This document shows, one piece after another, positions 13,946 to 22,121 of a DNA stretch of 22,121 nucleotides. The position numbers were made by a program, and so were the translations under genes. This stretch comes from a virus. A model generated the notes under the pieces. That model ran no database searches. It worked only from the letters and a program-made list of their open reading frames with translations, and had not been told where the DNA came from. The stretch's first letter is position 1; each line of letters begins with the position of its first letter. The stretch spans positions 1 through 22,121 of IMG/VR virus record IMGVR_UViG_3300046718_000052, one strand, 5' to 3'.

Positions 13946-14946
13946 CAATACGCACCACCTTGACAGATACAACTCGCAAGGCTCGCATGGGCACTGCGCG
14001 TGCCACTATTCGTGAATTTGATGACGACCACCTGATGCAGCAGGTGAAGAAGGCGGATGTTTATCACAGTGAAACGCCATCTGATTTTGAACGCTGGCAA
14101 CCTGTAGGTATGACAGCCTTCCCGATTAAGCAGCAAGAAGACGAAGAGAAAAAAGGTAAGAACACGCCGAAGTCAAATCCATCAGAAGATGGTGACTGGA
14201 ACCATGATCAACCAACAGGTCCAGCGGCTGAAGCCATCATGATGTACATTGGTGGCTCACGTTCCCATCCTGTCGCTATGGTAGACGACAGACGTGTGCG
14301 ACCATACGGCATGAGTGAAGGTGAAGGCGCGCACTATGCTCCGGATGGCAGTGAGCAGATGTTGTTGTTCAAAGAGAACGGGACGTATATTGTTGGATTA
14401 GATGGCAAGTCTGTCAAGGATCCAAAAGGTAATACCACCCGCATGGTCAGTCTGCGTCATGTATCAAAAAAGATGCAGACCCACAAGATTGATAAGAAGC
14501 AGGACAGCGGCAGCGGTGGAGCGAGCAACGGTGGCGGTGGCCCGTCAGCGCAGCAACAGGCGGCAGACAGTGGCGGCAGCGCCAGCGGCGGTGGCCAGTC
14601 GCAGGAAAAATATAAGCACGAGGGCGATAGCGTCAACACTGAAATCCGTTGCACCAAAGACAGAATAGAGTTCAGGGCTGGTGATACGGTGTTCGGATAC
14701 TTTGAGGCTTCATCGCAGACTTGGTATTTTAAGGGCAAGATTGCGCAGATGGAATTCACCGACAAAATAAGCGAGAAGGTTGGCGCAAGCGAGGTTGAGA
14801 TCAAGCCAGCGATTGTCAACGTTGATGCCAGCGATGTGAATATTAGTAAGGCGACGTGGATTGGCCAAGATGCCAAAGATAGCAAGTCTGGACCGAAGGT
14901 TTTGACTGAAGGCGGTCCAGCTAAACAGGCCAACGCGGAGGTCTAG
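13942..14946 (+). CDS. Baseplate spike protein, Mu gp45-like (gpV)
   Basis: A 334-residue protein starting in an ATGA overlap with the hub gene. Residues about 18-60 contain ARATIREFDDDHLMQQV and ERWQPVGMTAFP; then GPAAEAIMMYIGGSRSHPVA, RRVRPYGMSEGEGAHY and DGSEQMLLF complete the Mu gp45 N-terminal OB-fold pattern. A long Ser/Gly/Gln-rich insert (about residues 185-228) follows. The C-terminal third has alternating short polar beta segments (EIKPAIVNVDASDVNI) expected for a trimeric beta-helix spike. It would pierce the outer membrane. No HxH iron-binding tip motif was seen. Mu gp45 is about 197 residues, so this one is considerably longer, mostly because of the insert and the acidic linker near residues 67-90. 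Confidence 0.87.
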   Translation: MTIRTTLTDTTRKARMGTARATIREFDDDHLMQQVKKADVYHSETPSDFERWQPVGMTAFPIKQQEDEEKKGKNTPKSNPSEDGDWNHDQPTGPAAEAIMMYIGGSRSHPVAMVDDRRVRPYGMSEGEGAHYAPDGSEQMLLFKENGTYIVGLDGKSVKDPKGNTTRMVSLRHVSKKMQTHKIDKKQDSGSGGASNGGGGPSAQQQAADSGGSASGGGQSQEKYKHEGDSVNTEIRCTKDRIEFRAGDTVFGYFEASSQTWYFKGKIAQMEFTDKISEKVGASEVEIKPAIVNVDASDVNISKATWIGQDAKDSKSGPKVLTEGGPAKQANAEV

Positions 14947-14950
14947 CTAA

Positions 14951-15415
14951 ATGGCCAACGATGCAAACATGACGGTTGGCATTAACGCGCAGTTTTTGAA
15001 AACTGTGAATGGAGGGGATGTTTCTTCTGATCATGATGTAACAGCGAAGCATGATGTAACATCAGCAAATAATATGACAACTGGAGTGGATCATCATGTT
15101 GTGCGTGATCTTAAAGTTGACCGTGATCTTGTTGTTAGTGGCAAGACCACAATTACATTGGCTCCTGGCGCTAACGTAACATTGTCATATTTGAATGCAA
15201 CGGCAATCGAAACAACATCGTTGTATGTTGGTCAGGCAATGGCGTTTATTCCAATCAGTTGGTATAGCACCACCAATTTGCCTGGATTGCCGGACGGTGG
15301 GGTGATCATGATTTACGATGCTCAAGTTGGTAGCGATGGTGTGATAAACATAGGTGTTGTTGGTCCGACTAAAACAATGGCCGCCATTTGGGCTGGTCAG
15401 TGGTGGGCGATCTAG
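14951..15415 (+). CDS. Small beta-helix-repeat protein, possible spike tip or accessory baseplate protein
   Basis: A 154-residue protein starting 4 bases after the spike stop. Residues about 26-75 run in six-residue steps (DHDVTA, KHDVTS, ANNMTT, GVDHHV, VRDLKV, DRDLVV, SGKTTI), which is how trimeric beta-helix shafts of phage spikes look. The first two units are encoded by an 18-base direct repeat. The C-terminal half (about 80-154) is a compact, Gly/Thr-rich, aromatic region ending in AAIWAGQWWAI. No catalytic motif or signal peptide is seen. Position immediately after the gp45-like spike suggests a spike tip or a small fibre attached to the baseplate. I do not recognise a named family. Confidence 0.65.
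   Translation: MANDANMTVGINAQFLKTVNGGDVSSDHDVTAKHDVTSANNMTTGVDHHVVRDLKVDRDLVVSGKTTITLAPGANVTLSYLNATAIETTSLYVGQAMAFIPISWYSTTNLPGLPDGGVIMIYDAQVGSDGVINIGVVGPTKTMAAIWAGQWWAI
15032..15061 (+). repeat. Direct repeat CATGATGTAACA, 18-bp period
   Basis: CATGATGTAACA occurs at 15032-15043 and again at 15050-15061. The spacing of 18 bases equals one six-residue unit of the beta-helix-like shaft (HDVTAK / HDVTSA), so the repeat reflects recent duplication of one structural rung. Confidence 0.8.
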
Positions 15416-15416
15416 C

Positions 15417-15950
15417 ATGGCAACGATCCAAGAGGTTTCACCGGCACCATGGCGCCTCCGCCTACGGCCAGCGTCTTATGCTGGCGTGGTCTTTCACGTA
15501 GAGCACCAGGGGCGATCTAGTGGACGGCGCGTGGTGCTTCATGAGTATCCAAAACGTGACACACCATACGCGGAGGACATGGGCAAAAGCGCCATTCGCT
15601 ACCAGATGACTGGTTATCTGATTGGACCGAGTTACAATGTCACCAAGAAAGCTTTGATCAACGCGCTTGAAAGCAGTTCCGGTGCACAACTGGTTGACCC
15701 CTATCTGGGGCAACCCAAGATGTGTATTTGCGAGCGTTATAGTGTGACAGAGAGTCGGGAGCGAGGTGGCTATTGCGCTTTTGAAATGGCGTTTGTAGAG
15801 GTTGGCACAGCTGGAAATGATCCGGTGCAGATGAATAGTTCTGAGCAATTAAAGGGGCAAGCCAGTACGACAGGCGACGGAGCGGCGGAGACACTTAACC
15901 AGCCTTCCTCCGATGCTTCTCGTTCTGGACAAGGCATAGGTCACGCATGA
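15417..15950 (+). CDS. Mu gpN-like (DNA circulation family) N-terminal domain protein
   Basis: ATG 15417, two bases after the previous stop, gives 177 residues. The sequence PAPWRLRLRPASYAGVVFHV, then GRRVVLHEYPKRDTPYAEDMG and GYLIGPSYNV--KALINALE--SGAQLVDPYLGQ, matches the DNA_circ_N domain almost position by position. Mu gpN is a single protein of about 490 residues that forms part of the baseplate or tail tip. Here the frame ends after the N-terminal domain and a short polar tail, and the rest continues as the next gene with an ATGA overlap. In Mu this gene lies directly after the tape measure; here it lies after the spike. Confidence 0.85.
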   Translation: MATIQEVSPAPWRLRLRPASYAGVVFHVEHQGRSSGRRVVLHEYPKRDTPYAEDMGKSAIRYQMTGYLIGPSYNVTKKALINALESSSGAQLVDPYLGQPKMCICERYSVTESRERGGYCAFEMAFVEVGTAGNDPVQMNSSEQLKGQASTTGDGAAETLNQPSSDASRSGQGIGHA

Positions 15951-16621
15951 TTGTAAGGCCAGAGCGCAGGGAAGCACTTGGGATAATGCGTCGATTGATT
16001 GTTGCGTTGACGAGTTTTTCCATCTCTACAACTGGAGTGGATGGGGCAAATCTCCGGATTGCGGTTGGTAAATTGTTTAGTGATCTTGATGAGTCCATAT
16101 CTAAGTTTGCGCTTGGTGATGAGTTGTATACTTGCTTTGAACAGGCGCGGTTAGCAGGAGCAACATTGAACTCGATGGACAATGTTCGCAATGCCATGTT
16201 TGCTGAAGCTCCGGTATATTTGCTTGGCGTTACAATTGTGAATGCTGCAATTATCTTTTCTATCGTTGAGCAATCACAAATTATAGCGACCATTGAATTT
16301 GATAGCCGGGCTAGTGTCGATGATGTAATCGTTCGAATGAATGCGGCGATTGAAAATATAAAGTTGAATAAGGCAGATTCATTTGTGGTTAATGACTATC
16401 AAAATTTTATAGCTCTATCTGCCTTGCTCATTCAGCATCTGGCTGTTACTGAGCTTCAGTTGCCTCGCATTGTTAGATATCAAATGCCAATTAACTATCC
16501 TGCCTTGACGCTATCAAATCGCATCTATGGAGACGGGTCGCGAAGTGATGAGCTGATTGCTGAGAATAAAACCGTTCACCCAGCATTCATGCAGCGTGAT
16601 ATCATAGCGTTGTCGCAATGA
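15947..16621 (+). CDS. Mu gpN-like C-terminal domain protein
   Basis: A 224-residue protein beginning in the ATGA overlap with the DNA_circ_N gene. Most of it is predicted helix, with a hydrophobic stretch around residues 85-105 (YLLGVTIVNAAIIFSIVEQ). The end reads NYPALTLSNRIYGDGSRSDELIAENKTVHPAFM, the highly typical C-terminal signature of gpN / DNA circulation proteins and LysM-type baseplate hub proteins (RLYGD-RADEL---N-I-HP-F). It therefore appears to be the second half of a split gpN. The middle part is diverged and I would not recognise it alone. Confidence 0.75.
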   Translation: MIVRPERREALGIMRRLIVALTSFSISTTGVDGANLRIAVGKLFSDLDESISKFALGDELYTCFEQARLAGATLNSMDNVRNAMFAEAPVYLLGVTIVNAAIIFSIVEQSQIIATIEFDSRASVDDVIVRMNAAIENIKLNKADSFVVNDYQNFIALSALLIQHLAVTELQLPRIVRYQMPINYPALTLSNRIYGDGSRSDELIAENKTVHPAFMQRDIIALSQ

Positions 16622-17112
16622 CTGATGTACGGATAGTCAACCACACAAGTCTAGCTGGGACCTGGGCCGATTGGCTGCAGTTGTCCGATGCTACGCTCGA
16701 TCAGACGCAAGAACTTGTTAATACTGTTAAGCTCGCCTTGCTGACCAATTCGCTCGCAGATATAGATGATATTCTTCCTGATCTTGATAGTGATGATCGA
16801 CAAGGGTGGTGGGGCGATCTTGATGCTGCGTCGATTTGGAATGGGTGGCCAATCGGTTGTAAGTGCTGGCTGCTGAGGAGGGCTAAGATAACTCCTGCGG
16901 AGGCGCGGGAAGGTTCAACGCTGGCTCTGGTGGAGAGTTATATCAATACAGCATTACAACCAATGATTGATAATCGGATTTGCACCGCGTTTACGGTCAC
17001 AGCAACGCGTATCGGGCTTAACCGGATCGATGCTCTTGTTGTTGTTTATCGTGGACCGATTGAAGAGATACAGCTACAATTCCAAAACCTCTGGTTAGGG
17101 ATTAAAGAATAA
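16618..17112 (+). CDS. Baseplate protein, Mu gp46-like
   Basis: A 164-residue protein overlapping the previous gene by ATGA. The centre contains SDDRQGWWGDLDAAS, and then CKCWLLRRAKITPAEAREGSTLALVESYI, the usual DRRGWWGD / LWLL-R-K pattern of the GP46 family, which corresponds to T4 gp25-like or wedge components in Mu-type baseplates. A beta C-terminus follows (FTVTATRIGLNRIDALVVVYRG). Size is slightly above Mu gp46 (about 146). Its place directly before baseplate J gene is canonical. Confidence 0.9.
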   Translation: MTDVRIVNHTSLAGTWADWLQLSDATLDQTQELVNTVKLALLTNSLADIDDILPDLDSDDRQGWWGDLDAASIWNGWPIGCKCWLLRRAKITPAEAREGSTLALVESYINTALQPMIDNRICTAFTVTATRIGLNRIDALVVVYRGPIEEIQLQFQNLWLGIKE

Positions 17113-18194
17113 TGCCCTGGACAACACCAACGCTTAGGAATGTTCGCGAACTGGTCAGGGGTGAAATCACCACCAGTCTTGGCCGCGCTTCGTTTACCGG
17201 CAATAGCGTCCTTCGGGTTTTGGCTGACGCGCAGGCGGCGCTTACTCATCTGGTACTGAAGTACATAGATTGGTTGGCGCTCCAGCTACTCCCGGATACA
17301 GCAGAGACGGAGTGGCTAGATCGACATGGTGACATCTGGCTGGTTAATGCGGATGGGAGTACGGGCCGCAAGGCTGCGGCGCTAGCTTCTGGTTCTGTTA
17401 CAATGACAGGCACTGTAGGGGCAATCGTTCCTGCGGCCATTCAGCTTTCTGATACTGTTGTGACTTATGAAACGACAGAAGCGATTGTGATTGGTACTTC
17501 TCCAACTGAGGTCAATATTATAGCGATTAATCCTGGTGCTGCTGGCAATCATGAACGTGGCGATACACTCGATGTCACTACCTCGGTGCTGAATGTGGAT
17601 GGTAGTGCAATAGTTGTTACGTTGACTGGTGGGACAGATGTTGAGACTGATGACCAATTGCGGGCGCGTATCCTGCGCCGCATCCAGCAGCCTCCAATGG
17701 GAGGCGCGGCCTACGATTATGAAGCGTGGGCGCTGGCGGTCCCTGGGGTTACGCGAGCGTGGGCCGCTCCGGAGCAGGGACCTGGGACAATTACCGTTCG
17801 TTTCCTGATGGATGATTTATATCCAGATGATGACGGATGGCCGACACCGGATGATATCCAGCGGGTGCATAATTATATCAATTTGAAGCGTCCTGTTACG
17901 GTTAAGGATTGTTATGTGGTCGCGCCAATTAAACAATTCCTGGATATCACCATCGACAATCTGCAGCCAAACACTGTAGAGACACAGGCTGAGATTCAAA
18001 ACAGCCTTCATGATATGCTGTTTGAGTTTGCCGCTCCAGGGCAGACTATCTATTCGGCGTGGGTATCCAGCGCCATCATGAATGCCGCAAGCGTTATCTC
18101 GTTCAATCTTATCACCAATGAAGATTACGTCATGGAGTCACCCGGAAATATGGCAGTGCTTGGTACTGTGTTATTCGATCCGTCGGTGGGCTGA
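17112..18194 (+). CDS. Baseplate wedge protein J, Mu gp47-like
   Basis: A 360-residue protein whose ATG shares a base with the stop of the gp46-like gene. Landmarks are the start MPWTTPTLRNVRELVRGEI, an early LQLLPDTAETEWLDRHGDIW segment, beta strands with an IVPAAIQLSDTVVTYET signature, AINPGAAGNHERGDTLDV, TGGTDVETDDQLRARILRRI and PMGGAAYDYEAWALAVPGVTRAW. These are the diagnostic motifs of the baseplate J-like (gp47, T4 gp6-like) family. The protein forms the wedge ring that triggers sheath contraction. Length matches the family. Confidence 0.95.
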   Translation: MPWTTPTLRNVRELVRGEITTSLGRASFTGNSVLRVLADAQAALTHLVLKYIDWLALQLLPDTAETEWLDRHGDIWLVNADGSTGRKAAALASGSVTMTGTVGAIVPAAIQLSDTVVTYETTEAIVIGTSPTEVNIIAINPGAAGNHERGDTLDVTTSVLNVDGSAIVVTLTGGTDVETDDQLRARILRRIQQPPMGGAAYDYEAWALAVPGVTRAWAAPEQGPGTITVRFLMDDLYPDDDGWPTPDDIQRVHNYINLKRPVTVKDCYVVAPIKQFLDITIDNLQPNTVETQAEIQNSLHDMLFEFAAPGQTIYSAWVSSAIMNAASVISFNLITNEDYVMESPGNMAVLGTVLFDPSVG

Positions 18195-18958
18195 TGAGTG
18201 ACCGACATATTCGTCGCGGCGGTGATGACTACACAGAAGCCTTTTTGGCTTTGCTGCCAACAGGGATAGCATGGCCGAGATTTCCAGACAGCATCCTTTA
18301 TAAGACTTGTCGTGGCTTGAGTTATTATTGGGGCTTCGTTGATAGTCGTGCTGCTGATTTGCTGGAGCGTGAAAGTGATCCGCGCTACACACTAGAGCTA
18401 TTGCCAGACTGGGAACGCAATTGGGGCTTGCCAGATCCTTGTTACAAAGCTCCGCTCACCATTGGCGAGCGTCGCAATGCGCTGATGATGCGGATGACGA
18501 TGGTTGGTGCGCAGTCGCGTGAATTCTTTATCAGTGTTGCTGCTCAAATTGGTTATACAATTACCATCACGGAATATCGTACTTTTGTAGTTGGGTTGGA
18601 TCGCGTCGGGGATGCTCGGGTCTATGGCAAAGAGCCTCCGATAATGCTCAATGAGTGGGGCAATCCGTGGATGGATGCTCGTGGTGATGTTCCTGTTAGT
18701 GATGGCGAGCTTTCTGAGTGGCCGTATTACGGATTAGGTCCAGACACCAATCGCTTCTATTGGACGGTTCATGTCCAACAAGCTAAGCTTGTTTGGTTTC
18801 GTTGTACCAGTGGGCAGTGCGGAGTTGATCCGCATTTGCGAATTGGTATTGCTGATGACTTGGAGTGTCTGCTTAATCGCTGGAAACCAGCACACACCCA
18901 GATCATCTTCGATTATTCCGGTCTACAGACCGGCGGCGACATGGCCGGGACACCTTAG
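18194..18958 (+). CDS. Baseplate/tail protein, Mu gp48-like (DUF2313)
   Basis: A 254-residue protein whose ATG overlaps the J stop. The opening DDYTEAFLALLPTGIAWPR, the RAADLLERESDPRYTLELLPDWERNWGLPD block and the RRNALMMRMTMVGAQSREFF helix are typical of the gp48/DUF2313 family. The C-terminal two thirds carry ELSEWPYYGLGPDTNRFYW and W-PAHTQIIFDYSG. The family links the wedge to the tail fibres (T4 gp7/gp53 role is inferred in the literature by position). From memory the sequence is closest to proteins of Bradyrhizobium-type prophages. A perfect CCGGTC-TACA-GACCGG stem lies at 18918-18933 inside its end. Confidence 0.9.
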   Translation: MSDRHIRRGGDDYTEAFLALLPTGIAWPRFPDSILYKTCRGLSYYWGFVDSRAADLLERESDPRYTLELLPDWERNWGLPDPCYKAPLTIGERRNALMMRMTMVGAQSREFFISVAAQIGYTITITEYRTFVVGLDRVGDARVYGKEPPIMLNEWGNPWMDARGDVPVSDGELSEWPYYGLGPDTNRFYWTVHVQQAKLVWFRCTSGQCGVDPHLRIGIADDLECLLNRWKPAHTQIIFDYSGLQTGGDMAGTP

Positions 18959-18973
18959 CGGGAGAAGCTTGTT

Positions 18974-20260
18974 ATGAAATATAATCAACCGTATGGCATT
19001 ACCGATCCGAATGCGCCATACATCAATGGTAATCCATCGACCGGCACCATGGGTTCGATCCCGCCAGCGGCGTCGATTGAATATCCACAGCGGGAGATTG
19101 TCAATGCCATTCAAGCGAACGGATTGACACCGGACAATGCTGATCTGTATCAGTTGATGCGGGCAATGCGGCGGCAAGCAGCTAATTTCTTGGTCGATAC
19201 CGGCGGACAAAATGCTATGGTGGTTGCGCCTTATCCGGCGCTGGAGAGCTATACCCCTGGCTTGCCGCTTCGCGTCAAGGTGCTGCACGGCAATCTCAAT
19301 GACAGCACCTATACCAATCTGACGCTGGACGCTGGTCTTGGTGCTGCTACTGTTAGAATGCCAGATGGTACGTTGCCGGTGGCTAACGCACTGCCGACTG
19401 GTGGCATTGCAACAGTGGTGTTTGATGGAGTGCATTGGCAGTTGACTGGCAATGGAGTTGGTGGTGGGTCCGGCACCGTTAACTTGACCAGCGGCATTCC
19501 CTATTGTCTCGACACCGGAATTGTAGCGAATACCATCATAGCAAATTTCAGTCCGGCGATTACAGCCATTGGTGCTGGAGGCCTGACCATCGAAGTCAAG
19601 CTCGCAAATTCATTGGTCAATGGTGCTTGTACTATTGCCATCAACGGACTGGCGTCGAAGTTCGTCAAGCTGCCGAGTGGGGCCAACCCATCAGCGGGTG
19701 ATGCGATTGCCGGTCAGGTTCTGTTGATGGTTTACGATGGTGTGAATTTCCAATTTATTGGTCTCGTTCCGACACCATTAACGCGGCCGAGCTTGATCGC
19801 GTCGATGCCTGCGCCCGGTGGCCAATACGTTCCAAATAATACAGCGACGCAGGTTACTTCGATCAGCAACGTCATGCTCAACACGCTGGTGACTTCGACA
19901 TACTCAGCGGGGAGCGTGCTGACCATTGGGGCTGGTGAAGATGGGTTATGGGCATTCCACGTGATTTTTAGTTATGGCAATCTTCTGAATATAAATGCAA
20001 CTTATGCAGAAGCTAGACGGCAGCGGGCATCGACGCCAGATTTGTATTTTGCGGTAGGTTATGCACCTTACAGCGCAGTCATCGCTTCTGAAGTTGCTTC
20101 GGTTGGTCATGGGCATGTTGAGCTAACAGTTGGTGATCAGGTGTCGTTCATGACATCGGTGTGGGGTACTGGCGGACCCTATCAAATCTTGCAGGCTGGA
20201 CCGCCGAGTGGCATTCCGGTGCAACCAAATATTCAATGCTATCGCATCAACAAACCGTAG
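18974..20260 (+). CDS. Tail fibre protein
   Basis: A 428-residue protein with GGAGAAG 6 bases before ATG 18974. The N-terminal 70 residues (YGITDPNAPYINGNPSTG, IPPAASIEYPQREIVNAIQ) form the baseplate-attachment type start seen in fibres following gp48 genes in alphaproteobacterial phages. The middle consists of Gly/Thr/Ala-rich beta segments with two similar motifs, VVFDGVHWQLTG and MVYDGVNFQFIG, which look like repeated fibre domains. The last 130 residues are a beta-rich domain (GLWAFHVIFSYG, VELTVGDQVSFMTSVWG) of C1q/jelly-roll appearance that may bind the receptor. The fold of the tip is inferred from pattern only. Confidence 0.8.
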   Translation: MKYNQPYGITDPNAPYINGNPSTGTMGSIPPAASIEYPQREIVNAIQANGLTPDNADLYQLMRAMRRQAANFLVDTGGQNAMVVAPYPALESYTPGLPLRVKVLHGNLNDSTYTNLTLDAGLGAATVRMPDGTLPVANALPTGGIATVVFDGVHWQLTGNGVGGGSGTVNLTSGIPYCLDTGIVANTIIANFSPAITAIGAGGLTIEVKLANSLVNGACTIAINGLASKFVKLPSGANPSAGDAIAGQVLLMVYDGVNFQFIGLVPTPLTRPSLIASMPAPGGQYVPNNTATQVTSISNVMLNTLVTSTYSAGSVLTIGAGEDGLWAFHVIFSYGNLLNINATYAEARRQRASTPDLYFAVGYAPYSAVIASEVASVGHGHVELTVGDQVSFMTSVWGTGGPYQILQAGPPSGIPVQPNIQCYRINKP

Positions 20261-20268
20261 AGGTCGTT

Positions 20269-20460
20269 ATGCAAATCAAAATCAATCTTCACGATTACTG
20301 CCAGCTGATTGTGCTGATGCAGGAAGCTGGCATCAAGATGAACCGTTGGGGATGCCACTTCATCTATGAAGCCGGCGACGTCTTGACGGTGCCGCCGAGT
20401 GCCGTGGACAAGGTTAAGGAGATTATGAATTCGGACGCTTGGCGCAAGCGGGATAAGTAA
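20269..20460 (+). CDS. Small protein of unknown function between fibre genes
   Basis: A 63-residue protein; ATG 20269 is preceded by AGAGG (20259-20263). It starts with a helical, moderately hydrophobic stretch (LHDYCQLIVLMQEAGIKM), has an aromatic turn (NRWGCHFIYEAGDVLTVP) and ends with a charged helix (VDKVKEIMNSDAWRKRD). There is no signal peptide or clear membrane segment. Its place inside the fibre cluster suggests a fibre assembly helper or a small adaptor, but there is no motif to support a function. Confidence 0.6.
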   Translation: MQIKINLHDYCQLIVLMQEAGIKMNRWGCHFIYEAGDVLTVPPSAVDKVKEIMNSDAWRKRDK

Positions 20461-21742
<1,282 letters not shown>

Positions 21743-21743
<1 letters not shown>

Positions 21744-22121
21744 TGTTGCCGGGAATGATCCCATCGCTGGGATTGAGTGCGACGGGTGCTGTTGCAGCAG
21801 CTTACCAAATCGCGCGGTCACTGCGCTTCGTCGCAGCGCGATCAATGTACATATCCCGAACAATGACCGTGACAGGGGACCGGCGGGTCTTTACGACGAG
21901 CTTCTGGTACAGGCGGACCATAACAATCGGCAACGACTACTTTTACCTTTTTCATTATGCCATCGACGCCAACAACTTCATTGTGCTGCAAGTCACTCCA
22001 GCCGGGAATTTGAGGGCGGTTGTTTATTTAGCCGCTGCCGTTCCGGTAATTCTTGTAACCTCTGCGGCGTATCTCGATCCGTCAGCGTGGATGCATATTT
22101 GCTTTTCGATAGACACTCGGC
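21743..22121 (+). CDS. LamG/concanavalin-A-like fibre or adhesin, N-terminal part (partial)
   Basis: The ATG at 21743 shares a base with the previous stop (TAATG) and the frame is open for 126 codons to the window edge. After MLPGMIPSLG the peptide has YQIARSLRFVAARSMYISRT, TSFWYRRT, FYLFHYAID and YLDPSAWMHICFSIDT. The S-LRF, the S-YLSRT, the W-(V)-R and the DPSAW-HI---DT motifs together are typical of concanavalin-A-like (LamG) domains found in phage fibre proteins with the order R-W-S-WYKR...D-SAWYH. It probably binds glycans on the host surface. The total length and C-terminus are outside the window. Confidence 0.75.

Noticed and set aside
18918-18933. Perfect CCGGTC-TACA-GACCGG stem as a terminator
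   Set aside because: It lies inside the gp48-like coding sequence and has no T-tract; at most it affects RNA stability.
21758-21773. ATCCCA-TCGC-TGGGAT stem near the start of the last gene
   Set aside because: Short, within coding sequence and without a T-tract; could arise by chance.

Overview
The window is a compact, entirely rightward block of late (virion) genes from a contractile-tailed phage or prophage. The head genes are of the HK97 type (major capsid, portal, gp6-like connector). The tail is of the Mu type: sheath, tube, frameshifted chaperone, tape measure, gpP hub, gp45 spike, gpN, gp46, gp47, gp48. From remembered family resemblance only, the gp48-like protein, the DNA-circulation protein and the first tail fibre look most like genes from phages of Alphaproteobacteria, especially Hyphomicrobiales such as Bradyrhizobium. 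Base composition by eye is near 50% GC, lower than such hosts usually have. No integrase, repressor, lysis cassette, tRNA, CRISPR array or insertion sequence was seen, so temperate or virulent lifestyle cannot be decided.

Head region (1-5945): the C-terminus of the major capsid protein is followed by an AP2/HNH homing-endonuclease-like gene whose ribosome binding site lies in a perfect 11-bp stem. Next come a small charged protein, the portal, a collagen-like protein with carbohydrate-binding-like segments (a candidate head fibre), the gp6-like connector, an unassigned very basic protein, a head-closure-like protein and a tail-terminator-like protein. Capsid lies before portal, the reverse of the common portal-protease-capsid order.

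Tail tube and length control (5917-12860): a DUF2635/Mu gp38-like protein, sheath, tube, and a tail assembly chaperone with a T-TTT-TTT -1 frameshift site. These are followed by two tandem paralogous tape-measure-like genes. They share about 330-400 N-terminal residues but have different C-terminal domains, one resembling a cysteine peptidase/amidase and the other a cell-wall hydrolase. This tandem pair is the most unusual thing in the window.

Baseplate and fibres (12863-22121): gpP-like hub, gp45-like spike, a small protein with six-residue beta-helix-like repeats (possible second spike or tip), gpN split into two overlapping genes, gp46, gp47 (baseplate J), gp48, a large tail fibre, two small accessory proteins, a collagen-like fibre starting with GTG, and the start of a LamG/concanavalin-A-like fibre cut by the window edge. 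Most neighbours touch or overlap by 1-20 bases, which suggests one long late operon with translational coupling. No convincing promoter or terminator was found inside it.
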